9,140 bases of DNA from Nitrospinaceae bacterium (GTDB lineage Bacteria; Nitrospinota; Nitrospinia; Nitrospinales; VA-1): contig DUAA01000289.1 in NCBI GenBank assembly GCA_012961055.1, forward strand, positions 1 through 9,140, in the 5' to 3' direction. Both the position numbers and the translations under genes were made by a program. How positions within the stretch are numbered: the stretch's first letter is position 1; each line of letters opens with the position of its first letter. The notes under the pieces were generated by a model. The model worked only from the letters and a program-made list of their open reading frames with translations, did not search any database and was not told where the DNA came from. Positions 1 through 6,218 of the stretch are shown here, piece after piece.

Positions 1-84
1 ACCAAAAACTTTTTACTTTCAATGTTCTATGAGCATTACACCCACCCATTGATATTGACCCCGCTTTATCCCACGCTTCTTTCT

Positions 85-113
85 TTAAGGGTGTACGGCC
101 TCTATGTTACAAT
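85..113 (+). promoter_or_regulatory. possible sigma-70-type promoter for the phosphohexomutase gene
   Basis: A good -10-like hexamer, TACAAT (108-113, five of six matches to TATAAT), lies 17 bases after a weak -35-like TTAAGG (85-90). Transcription would begin near 120, giving a leader of about 50 bases before the ATG at 172. The -35 match is poor and AT-rich DNA gives such matches by chance, so this is only a candidate. The rest of 1-171 shows no gene. Confidence 0.25.
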
Positions 114-171
114 TGCTTAGATACGAAAAACCCCCTGAAACCTACTCATTTTTTTGAATTCCCGATATTAA

Positions 172-2250
172 ATGAAACAAAAAACACCCCTGATACAAAA
201 AACCATGCCTTACCGCGTGCAAGGAACCGATGGGATTCGCCGAGAAATAAAATCGGCAAAGAGTTCGGAATGTAGGGGGTTGACTCCACTGCAGATTTTT
301 AATGAAAAGGGTTGGATCACTGAAGATTTTATGGAGCTCTACGTCTATTGCTTCGTCAAAAATTGTCTCAAAAAAAAATTAGTTTCACATAAAAGGCGAA
401 CCTTTGTAATTGGTTGGGATCCCCGAAACCCATCCGGCAACCATACAAATGCGGTAGTTCGAGGAGTCCGCAAAGCAGGTGGCGAAGCCCTCGTTCTGGG
501 CGTAGTGCCGACTCCGCTGGTGCCTTTATTCATGCTCTACAAAGGAGCCTATGGTGGCATTATGGTCACAGCATCTCACAACCATATGGACCAAAATGGG
601 ATAAAACTTTTTCTGCCTTTTCATGGTATGAAGCCGTTACCCGCTGATGATGCCGATCTGACTGAAAGTCTTCTCAAGCAAAAATTTGAAGCGATAGAAA
701 AAATCTTACTTAAAGGTAAAAAATCCGATTGCAGACAAAAAGCCCTTGCTCTGTTCCAAAGTTTTTCTCTTATGCCAGAGAACTCCTGGCTTGAATCTAC
801 CGACACTCTAAAAAACCTTATTCTAGTGGTAGACCCCGCTTTTGGGGCACTGAAAAAAATTGCCGCACAAATTTTTCGGGAAGCAGGAGTCGGTAAAGTC
901 ATAGAAGTTAATGCAAGTAAAAATGGGGCAGTCAATCTACACTCTGGAGTTGCTGACCTTGAAGGATGTCCACGCATTTCTGCAGACATGATCTTAAAAC
1001 CAACAGGACCTTTCCATTCTCACAAAGCCATCATCAAACTTTTCGCAGTGGGTCGGGCAAACCAGAAATCCGCAAGGTCAGGAAAAAAAAGAGTTGCTGG
1101 GGCCATCTTTGATGCGGATGGGGACCGCTTCTTCTGTCTGAAATACGACCCCTTTCATGACGCGTTGTGGGTTTTAAGCGGAGACGAGACCGCAATGCTG
1201 CAAGCGTGGCATTTGATGTCGCATTTCCCTGAAAAATATAGCGGATCACTTTATATCAACACGGTAGAGAGCGATCTCAACGCTTCTGCTTGTGCCCAAT
1301 CAATGGGCTTAACACCCCTGCTCACCGCCGTTGGAGACAAGTGGATCCTGCTTAAAATTCGCCTGGCATTAATAGAACAAAAACGATTGTCAGCAAAACT
1401 TTCACCGAAGAAGCAAAAAGAACTTAAAAATAAAATTGCACCACTACAAAAAAATGGTGTGACAAGAGTGAGCGACCTACAAACCCTGGAAACAGCTATT
1501 CCCAAAAATTGTGCCACAGAAAATTATAAATCTACAGTTCTGGCAGTAGGCAGTGAAGAAACAGGACACAACATCACTACCGCTTTTTTAACGCTCCCAA
1601 ATCAGAAGAAAATAACGGTGTACTCCGGCAACGGATTAAAAAGTGCTCTCAACACCTTTTCTGCCACTGAACATTTGGCAGCAAACCTATCGCCCAAAAA
1701 ATATCTTCAGGTTGTTCTTCGACCCTTCTTGCCTGGATTCAAATCCACTCTATATGTGTATTATATTCGCCAACAGCTATTCTCTAAGGATTCTCAAGTG
1801 TGGCGAAAAGTAAAACAGTTAATATTTAAAAACACTAAGCAAAGGGGTTACACCAGAAAAACTCGAGATTTCCCCGACGATCCAGATATGTTGTATATTT
1901 CTTTAGCAAAGGGGAAAGCCGGTATCTTTGTGCGAAATTCCGGAACCGAAAATAAAATCAGCATTAACCTACGTGGTAGAAAATCGGATGCCACGAAACT
2001 AAAAAAAATTGGTCAAGAGGTTCTTAAACTCTTATTGTCCCAGCTAAAAGACCAAAACAACCTTTTTTATAAAAAAGAACTTTATATTCTCAGTCAAATT
2101 GCTTTCCGGCCTGTATTGGATGAAGAGTTGGAAATAGAAAACCAATATAAGTCCAGACTTATTAGTGAAATAAGAAAGCAAAATCTGATTCAATTGAGTC
2201 CCAAGGGAAATCGCCTGACCCCTTTGGGCAAATGGTACATAAATCATTAA
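172..2250 (+). CDS. alpha-D-phosphohexomutase (phosphoglucomutase/phosphomannomutase family) with C-terminal extension
   Basis: Family enzymes move phosphate between C1 and C6 of hexose phosphates through a phosphoserine, in the cytoplasm, supplying sugar-1-phosphates for polysaccharide and glycogen metabolism. The four active-site loops are visible in order. They are TASHN with catalytic Ser135, the metal loop DADGDR (314-319, three Asp), TAVGDK plus GSEETGH (385-390 and 460-466, sugar binding), and the phosphate loop RNSGTE (588-593). The N-terminal QGTDGIR is also typical. At 692 residues it is longer than the usual 450-600. The excess is a Lys-rich insertion at about 400-455 and a tail of about 80 residues after 610 that reads like a winged helix. 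The Pro usually following TASHN is His138, and the usual Pro of RPSGTEP-type loops is Asn589. A stop (TAA, 169-171) abuts ATG172, so the frame cannot extend further upstream. No Shine-Dalgarno is seen, and Met12 (205) is an alternative start. Substrate (glucose, mannose or other) cannot be assigned. Confidence 0.88.
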   Translation: MKQKTPLIQKTMPYRVQGTDGIRREIKSAKSSECRGLTPLQIFNEKGWITEDFMELYVYCFVKNCLKKKLVSHKRRTFVIGWDPRNPSGNHTNAVVRGVRKAGGEALVLGVVPTPLVPLFMLYKGAYGGIMVTASHNHMDQNGIKLFLPFHGMKPLPADDADLTESLLKQKFEAIEKILLKGKKSDCRQKALALFQSFSLMPENSWLESTDTLKNLILVVDPAFGALKKIAAQIFREAGVGKVIEVNASKNGAVNLHSGVADLEGCPRISADMILKPTGPFHSHKAIIKLFAVGRANQKSARSGKKRVAGAIFDADGDRFFCLKYDPFHDALWVLSGDETAMLQAWHLMSHFPEKYSGSLYINTVESDLNASACAQSMGLTPLLTAVGDKWILLKIRLALIEQKRLSAKLSPKKQKELKNKIAPLQKNGVTRVSDLQTLETAIPKNCATENYKSTVLAVGSEETGHNITTAFLTLPNQKKITVYSGNGLKSALNTFSATEHLAANLSPKKYLQVVLRPFLPGFKSTLYVYYIRQQLFSKDSQVWRKVKQLIFKNTKQRGYTRKTRDFPDDPDMLYISLAKGKAGIFVRNSGTENKISINLRGRKSDATKLKKIGQEVLKLLLSQLKDQNNLFYKKELYILSQIAFRPVLDEELEIENQYKSRLISEIRKQNLIQLSPKGNRLTPLGKWYINH

Positions 2251-2388
2251 CCGGTGAGCCGTCGGCAGCAAATGTCCATTTTTTTCAGGTTAAGTATTTA
2301 TCTCGGCTTTAAAGTAAGAAAACAAACCAGGATCTATTAAACTGAGACGAGGTAATTGATCGCTCTAACAGTTGCGCAAATTTCTAAC

Positions 2389-2393
2389 AAAGG
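2389..2393 (+). promoter_or_regulatory. ribosome binding site deciding the GTG start at 2400
   Basis: AAAGG followed by a 6-base spacer precedes GTG at 2400. This supports the GTG start of the beta-helix acyltransferase gene. The rest of the 149-base gap after the mutase gene shows an 8-bp palindrome TTGCGCAA (2372-2379) but no convincing promoter or terminator. Confidence 0.55.
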
Positions 2394-2399
2394 TACTTT

Positions 2400-3197
2400 G
2401 TGAAAGATTTAAATATTTTTTTTTCAGACCTGAGCGAGCCAGATATTTTTTCTGATTGCGAACGAGTGTGGGATCCCATAAAAACACTGCGTTCCCGCCT
2501 GGAGCGAATGATACGTAATAAAACCGAGAGCGGGTCCTACTCTTTTCATTTGAATGGGGTAAAAACCACTCTTAATTCTGCGAGTTACCAACGCGAAGAA
2601 AAGGGGCTCTATGTGCAGGAATGGATCGATTTAACCGAACCCGTTTATTTGCAGGAACTGGGCATTTTAATTGGTCGGGGAACACAGTTAGAACCATCGG
2701 TCATTATTAAAGGTCCCACCATAATCGGCGAGAACTGCGATATTAGGCAAGGGGCCTACATCCGTGGAAACGTTCTGATCGGAAATCACTGCGTGGTTGG
2801 TCATGCTACCGAAATAAAAAATAGCATTCTCATGGGTCATACCGAATCCGGTCATTTCAACTACATTGGTGACAGTATTGTAGGGAGCTATGTCAATCTG
2901 GGAGCAGGATCGAAACTGGCCAACCTGCAATTTAGAAGCGCCGATGAAAAACTCAAAGATTATGTCAACCCTATCCAAATACCTCTCGATACTGGAATTT
3001 TAAATACCGAAATGGAAAAACTGGGCGCGGTGATCGGTGACAATGTTGAACTCGGTTGCAACTCAATAATATGCCCGGGAGCACTACTCGGGAAAGACGT
3101 CTGGGTCTACCCTGGACTGACAGTCCCCAAAGGCTATTATCCATCAGGGAATTTACTGGTTCCTAAAGACCACAAACCCCGGGCCATACAAAGATAA
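2400..3197 (+). CDS. GlmU-like left-handed beta-helix acyl/acetyltransferase, stand-alone
   Basis: From about residue 85 to 235 the 265-residue protein is built of hexapeptide turns ([LIV]-G-x4 type: IIKGPTIIG, VLIGNH, VVGHAT, AVIGDNVELG), the signature of the left-handed beta helix. The stretch GHFNYIGDS followed by VNLGAG (about 151-170) aligns well with the acetyltransferase active site of GlmU (AGHLTYLGD...VNIGAG). His152 falls on the GlmU catalytic base His363 of E. coli, and Asn175 on its conserved Asn. There is no nucleotidyltransferase domain (no GxGTRM motif). Residues 1-80 are instead a short N-terminal region including CERVWDPIKTL, similar to what I recall from sugar-nucleotidyltransferase-like proteins in other phyla. 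It probably acetylates or otherwise modifies an amino-sugar or sugar-1-phosphate; the substrate is unknown. The start is GTG with AAAGG upstream. Its stop overlaps the next gene's ATG by one base, implying translational coupling. The preceding mutase suggests a shared nucleotide-sugar role, which is inference. Confidence 0.8.
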   Translation: MKDLNIFFSDLSEPDIFSDCERVWDPIKTLRSRLERMIRNKTESGSYSFHLNGVKTTLNSASYQREEKGLYVQEWIDLTEPVYLQELGILIGRGTQLEPSVIIKGPTIIGENCDIRQGAYIRGNVLIGNHCVVGHATEIKNSILMGHTESGHFNYIGDSIVGSYVNLGAGSKLANLQFRSADEKLKDYVNPIQIPLDTGILNTEMEKLGAVIGDNVELGCNSIICPGALLGKDVWVYPGLTVPKGYYPSGNLLVPKDHKPRAIQR

Positions 3198-3703
3198 TGA
3201 CAGACGACGAAAAAGCAGCCCGACTCGATGCGTTTTTCGACATGTTCGATTCAGTCGAAGATGATATTTCCGAATTGGTTTCTGATGAAAATGAAAAACC
3301 TCTGGAAATTGGTGGATACGAATGTCTGATCATCGCTTTTAGCAATCTGAGTTTTTATTGCAAAGATGCTGGAATCCTCTTAAATCAGATAGAAGAGCAA
3401 TATAATGCGGTTAAATTATCACAGTCTAAAGAAGGTTTTAGCGCCCTTACCAATAATGAGAGCATGGATGGGAGCAACGAAATCATCAATTTCTTCAAGG
3501 TCCTAGAGCAAGTTGAAGACAACTATTTGACTTTAGAGAAACGGAGTAAAAAAAGTGGGGAAGGTTTTGACGAATGGTCCTGCGTCCTCATCATGTACTC
3601 CCATTTGCGAGATTACTGCGACAAGGAAGAAGTCGACTTCACAATGCTCCAGAAAGAGATTTCGCGCCTCCATAAAGAGATGGATGAGGATAATAGTCTT
3701 TAG
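3197..3703 (+). CDS. small acidic protein of unknown function made of two tandem repeats
   Basis: I do not recognise this 168-residue protein. It is acidic, appears largely helical, and has no signal peptide or membrane segment. It aligns with itself at a constant offset of 86 residues with no gap. Phe13-Phe14 match Phe99-Phe100, VED 20-22 matches VED 106-108, Cys43 matches Cys129, Ser49 matches Ser135, Leu51 matches Leu137, and Tyr54-Cys55 match Tyr140-Cys141. Many conservative pairs lie between (Tyr41/Trp127, Phe48/Tyr134, Asn50/His136). Each half therefore carries an aromatic-x-C-x5-S-x-L-x2-Y-C motif with two Cys 12 residues apart, the only four Cys in the protein. These could bind metal or simply be core residues. 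The ATG overlaps the upstream stop (TAATG), so it is very probably translated with the acyltransferase. The middle (75-95) looks like a flexible linker. Coding status is well supported by length and coupling; function is unassigned. Confidence 0.82.
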   Translation: MTDDEKAARLDAFFDMFDSVEDDISELVSDENEKPLEIGGYECLIIAFSNLSFYCKDAGILLNQIEEQYNAVKLSQSKEGFSALTNNESMDGSNEIINFFKVLEQVEDNYLTLEKRSKKSGEGFDEWSCVLIMYSHLRDYCDKEEVDFTMLQKEISRLHKEMDEDNSL

Positions 3704-3778
3704 GCAGAGTAGATATTTGCAGAATCCTTTCCTATTGGGTAATATATCTGTTACTGTGTTTGGTCGCGGGATCACTTG

Positions 3779-3798
3779 GGCTTATCCCGGCTTATCCC
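3779..3798 (+). repeat. tandem 10-bp direct repeat upstream of tRNA-Leu
   Basis: GGCTTATCCC occurs twice head-to-tail. The first copy also forms the 3' arm of a 6-bp hairpin (CGGGAT 3767-3772 with ATCCCG 3784-3789, 11-base loop). No T-run follows, so it is not a convincing intrinsic terminator. The 156-base interval 3704-3859 contains no gene. Confidence 0.6.
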
Positions 3799-3859
3799 TT
3801 TAAATTAGCTGAAAAACCCAGATAAAAGGATAAAGTAGGCTTTTAAATTATATGATTAT

Positions 3860-3939
3860 GCGGATGTGGCGGAACTGGCAGACGCGCTGGATTTAGGATC
3901 CAGTGGGCAACCGTGGGGGTTCGACTCCCTCCATCCGCA
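3860..3939 (+). tRNA. tRNA-Leu, anticodon UAG
   Basis: A full cloverleaf can be drawn. The acceptor stem GCGGATG (3860-3866) pairs with CATCCGC (3932-3938), with A3939 as discriminator, as expected for Leu. The D stem GCG (3869-3871) pairs with CGC (3883-3885). The anticodon stem CTGGA (3887-3891) pairs with TCCAG (3899-3903) around loop TTTAGGA, giving anticodon TAG (3894-3896), which reads CUA and other CUN codons. The variable arm is 11 bases (3904-3914), class II but short. The T stem GGGGG (3915-3919) pairs with CCCTC (3927-3931), one G-U, around TTCGACT. The 3' CCA is not encoded (A is followed by CTCC), so it must be added after transcription. Confidence 0.95.
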
Positions 3940-4011
3940 CTCCTTAAAGGATCAGTAAGTAATAAGGGCTAATTGGGCTGCAAAAGAGCTTAAAGCATTT
4001 CTAACTTTAAT

Positions 4012-4026
4012 CCAGCGTTACGCTGG
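4012..4026. other. perfect 6-bp hairpin between tRNA-Leu and tig
   Basis: CCAGCG (4012-4017), loop TTA, CGCTGG (4021-4026) form a GC-rich stem 28 bases before the trigger factor ATG. It is not followed by a run of T on the + strand, so it is a poor intrinsic terminator. It could be a processing or attenuation element in the tig leader, or have no role. Confidence 0.4.
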
Positions 4027-4054
4027 CCGCTAATCTTTAAACTTTTGGAATTTT

Positions 4055-5407
4055 ATGAAAATTGAGATCGAAGATGTTGATTCCTGTAACAAAAAAATAA
4101 AATTTGAAATCCCTTTTCAGGAATATGACAAAAAGGTTAAACAGTACTATCAAAAACTCGGCCAACAGGTGAATGTTCCCGGCTTTCGAAAAGGTAAGAT
4201 ACCGATCGCCTATCTGGAAAAAAAGTTTGGCACGGATGTCAAGAAAGAGGTTCTTAGCAATCTGGTAAGCGACCAACTCAATAACGCCATTGTAGAAAAA
4301 GATCTGCGAGCAGTGGGCCAGCCACATCTCTTAGAGGTCAATGCCGAAGAAGGGACGGATATTTCTGTTTCTGCATCTATCGAAGTTCTCCCCACCGTAG
4401 AGCTTCAAGACTACTCATGCATAGAGCTGGAAATGAAAATCCCGCGGGTCACCGAGGAAGATATCAACCAGTCGATTGAAGTAATTCGCCAACGCATGGC
4501 AAAAACAATCACCGTGACCGACCGACCCGCTCAGGATAAAGACCTACTTAAAATTGATTTCACCAGCAAGATTGGATCCGAACCTTTTGAAGGAGGGTCT
4601 GCGAAAGATCAAATCATCCAGGCCGGTGGAGGGCAATTAATCGAAGGACTGGACAAAGGCATGCTCGGCATGGAAATTGGTGAAACCCGAGACATTCAGG
4701 TAAAGGTTCCCGAAGATTATCACAACAAAAAAATTGCCGGCAAAGACGTTGATTTCCAAATTGTACTAAAAGGAATTCAGGAGCAGGAGTTGCCTGAACT
4801 TAACGATGATTTTGCTCTCAGTGTCGAGGCAAAAGGATATGAGAATCTGGATGACATGAAACAAAAACTCCGCACCGAACTGGAAGGTTTTGAACATAAG
4901 GAAGCTCGCAAAGCTTTGAAAGGAATTCTTGCGGAAAAAATCACTGAACAAAATCAGGTAGATTTACCGGAAGGGCTTTTGAAAGAGCAGGTCAAGTTCA
5001 TGATTGATCAGGCTAGAAAAAAAGAAGGCAAAAAAACTGCAACACATGATCATGACCATGGACATGATCACGAACATGATCATGATGACGAGGTGACGCC
5101 TGAACTGCTCAATCAATACCGGGAGCCCGCCATGAAATCCCTCCAGGAAGAACTGGTTCTCGACCAGCTTGCCAAAGATCTCAATGCGGAAGTCACTCAG
5201 GAAGAATTAGAACAAGAGGTCAAAAACATGTCCCAATTACTTGGTGGAGGAAATATTCAACAGATAAAACGAGAATGGGAAAAAAATGGAATCATGGCAC
5301 GTCTGCACAATCGTATGAAGCGGGACAAAACCATTGAGGCCGCCTTGGAAAAAGTAACCATCAAAGAAGAAAAAGTTGACAGAAAAGACTTAATTACTGA
5401 TAATTAA
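4055..5407 (+). CDS. tig: trigger factor, ribosome-associated chaperone and peptidyl-prolyl isomerase
   Basis: Trigger factor docks at the ribosome exit tunnel and shields nascent chains. The 450-residue protein has all three domains in order. The N-terminal ribosome-binding domain carries the signature GFRKGKIP (43-50). The FKBP-type PPIase domain spans about 155-242 (LKIDFTSKIGSEPFEGG, the glycine-rich AGGGQLIEG, and GMLGMEIGE). The helical C-terminal chaperone domain follows. It is slightly longer than the E. coli protein (432). Part of the excess is an alternating run in the C-terminal domain in which residues 331, 333, 335, 337, 339, 341 and 343 are all His, mostly alternating with Asp, set after a Lys-rich stretch. 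The start is ATG with a weak GGA (4047-4049) upstream. It heads the tig-clpP-clpX-lon block but is separated from clpP by 128 bases, so it may be a separate transcript. Confidence in identity is very high. Confidence 0.97.
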   Translation: MKIEIEDVDSCNKKIKFEIPFQEYDKKVKQYYQKLGQQVNVPGFRKGKIPIAYLEKKFGTDVKKEVLSNLVSDQLNNAIVEKDLRAVGQPHLLEVNAEEGTDISVSASIEVLPTVELQDYSCIELEMKIPRVTEEDINQSIEVIRQRMAKTITVTDRPAQDKDLLKIDFTSKIGSEPFEGGSAKDQIIQAGGGQLIEGLDKGMLGMEIGETRDIQVKVPEDYHNKKIAGKDVDFQIVLKGIQEQELPELNDDFALSVEAKGYENLDDMKQKLRTELEGFEHKEARKALKGILAEKITEQNQVDLPEGLLKEQVKFMIDQARKKEGKKTATHDHDHGHDHEHDHDDEVTPELLNQYREPAMKSLQEELVLDQLAKDLNAEVTQEELEQEVKNMSQLLGGGNIQQIKREWEKNGIMARLHNRMKRDKTIEAALEKVTIKEEKVDRKDLITDN

Positions 5408-5421
5408 CACTCAACCCTTCC

Positions 5422-5449
5422 TTGTAAAGGTATCTAATTAATTTTTAAT
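5422..5449 (+). promoter_or_regulatory. candidate sigma-70-type promoter for clpP
   Basis: TTGTAA (5422-5427, four of six to TTGACA) lies 16 bases before TTTAAT (5444-5449, five of six to TATAAT). Initiation would be near 5456, giving a leader of about 80 bases before clpP. The spacer is itself AT-rich. No heat-shock (sigma-32) or CIRCE-type element was recognised. Confidence 0.35.
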
Positions 5450-5459
5450 GGCTTACAGG

Positions 5460-5500
5460 CTGAAGTTTCTTTCGGAAACCCCAACTGGATTCAGAAAGAA
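5460..5500 (+). other. clpP leader with two mutually exclusive hairpins
   Basis: In one fold CTGAA (5460-5464) pairs with TTCAG (5490-5494) and GTTTC (5465-5469) pairs with GAAAC (5475-5479), leaving a 10-base bulge. In the other TTCTTTC (5467-5473) pairs with GAAAGAA (5494-5500). Both use the same bases, so only one can form. Neither is very stable by eye. A regulatory role is inference. Confidence 0.3.
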
Positions 5501-5535
5501 GTTTGTGCTTGCCCCTATTTAATCTAGAGAAAACT

Positions 5536-6171
5536 ATGACCGAAACTTATAACCAGTTAGTTCCAATCGTTGTTGAGCAAACCAGTCGAGGCGAGAGGTC
5601 GTATGATATTTATTCACGCCTTCTTAAAGATCGAATCATATTTATTGGGAGCGCCATTGATGATCATTTGGCAAACCTGATTATCGCGCAATTGCTGTTT
5701 CTGGAGTCAGATGAACCCGATCAGGATATTTACCTTTACGTCAACAGTCCAGGCGGCCAGGTAAGTTCTGGAATGGCCATCTATGACACGATGCAATACA
5801 TCAAGCCGGATGTTCAAACCATCTGCATCGGGCAGGCAGCCAGTATGGGCGCTTTACTCCTTACCGCTGGTGCACCAAAAAAACGGTTTTCCCTACCGCA
5901 TGCGCGCATCATGATCCACCAACCGAGCGGAGGATTTCAAGGACAACACACCGATATCGAAATTCAGGCTAAAGAAATCACAAGAATACGTTCTATCCTA
6001 GATAGCATTATGGCCAAACACTCAGGCAAAGATGTTGCTCAGGTTAACAAGGACACTGAGAGAGATCATTATATGACGGCTGCTGAAGCCAAAGATTATG
6101 GCCTCATTGACAGCGTGATCAGGAATCGGGAAGAAGTTCTGAAGGACGGCAAGAGTAAAAAGAAAAGCTAA
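5536..6171 (+). CDS. clpP: ATP-dependent Clp protease proteolytic subunit ClpP
   Basis: ClpP is a cytoplasmic serine peptidase of two stacked heptameric rings that degrades proteins threaded in by ClpX or ClpA. The 211-residue protein carries the full catalytic triad: Ser103 in GQAASMGA, His128 in [10 protein letters not shown] and Asp177 in TERDHYM. The spacing between them (25 and 49 residues) is the same as in E. coli Clp[13 protein letters not shown] (the oxyanion-side loop) is intact, and the Gly/Gln-rich handle region [17 protein letters not shown] is normal. The frame is open back to a TTG at 5503. I chose ATG 5536 because it is preceded by AGAGAA at suitable spacing and because the protein then starts [15 protein letters not shown], the usual ClpP beginning. 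The short N-terminal stretch may be a propeptide, as in E. coli. It precedes clpX by 47 bases, the usual arrangement for partner subunits. The Lys/Ser-rich C-terminus (KSKKKS) is unremarkable. Confidence 0.97.
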   Translation: MTETYNQLVPIVVEQTSRGERSYDIYSRLLKDRIIFIGSAIDDHLANLIIAQLLFLESDEPDQDIYLYVNSPGGQVSSGMAIYDTMQYIKPDVQTICIGQAASMGALLLTAGAPKKRFSLPHARIMIHQPSGGFQGQHTDIEIQAKEITRIRSILDSIMAKHSGKDVAQVNKDTERDHYMTAAEAKDYGLIDSVIRNREEVLKDGKSKKKS

Positions 6172-6218
6172 TTCAAATCGAATGAACAGTCAACTTCAAC
6201 TCTTTTGATGAGGGCTTT

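Noticed and set aside
1..120. Frame open from the window edge to TAG at 118-120 (39 codons), possible end of an upstream gene
   Set aside because: The translated residues show no family motif and are rich in Leu/Tyr/Pro without recognisable pattern; the length is within chance.
3767..3789. Intrinsic terminator after the two-repeat protein gene
   Set aside because: The 6-bp stem has an 11-base loop and is not followed by a T-run.
3555..3803. Plus-strand frame overlapping the end of the two-repeat protein
   Set aside because: It is out of frame with a well-supported coupled gene, its composition is irregular, and no ribosome site was seen.
3860..3939. tRNA-Leu as an integration site for a mobile element
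   Set aside because: No integrase, no repeated tRNA 3' end and only housekeeping genes downstream.
5503..5535. Upstream TTG start for ClpP adding 11 residues
   Set aside because: TTG is rare as a start, no ribosome site precedes it, and ATG 5536 has AGAGAA upstream and gives the usual ClpP N-terminus.
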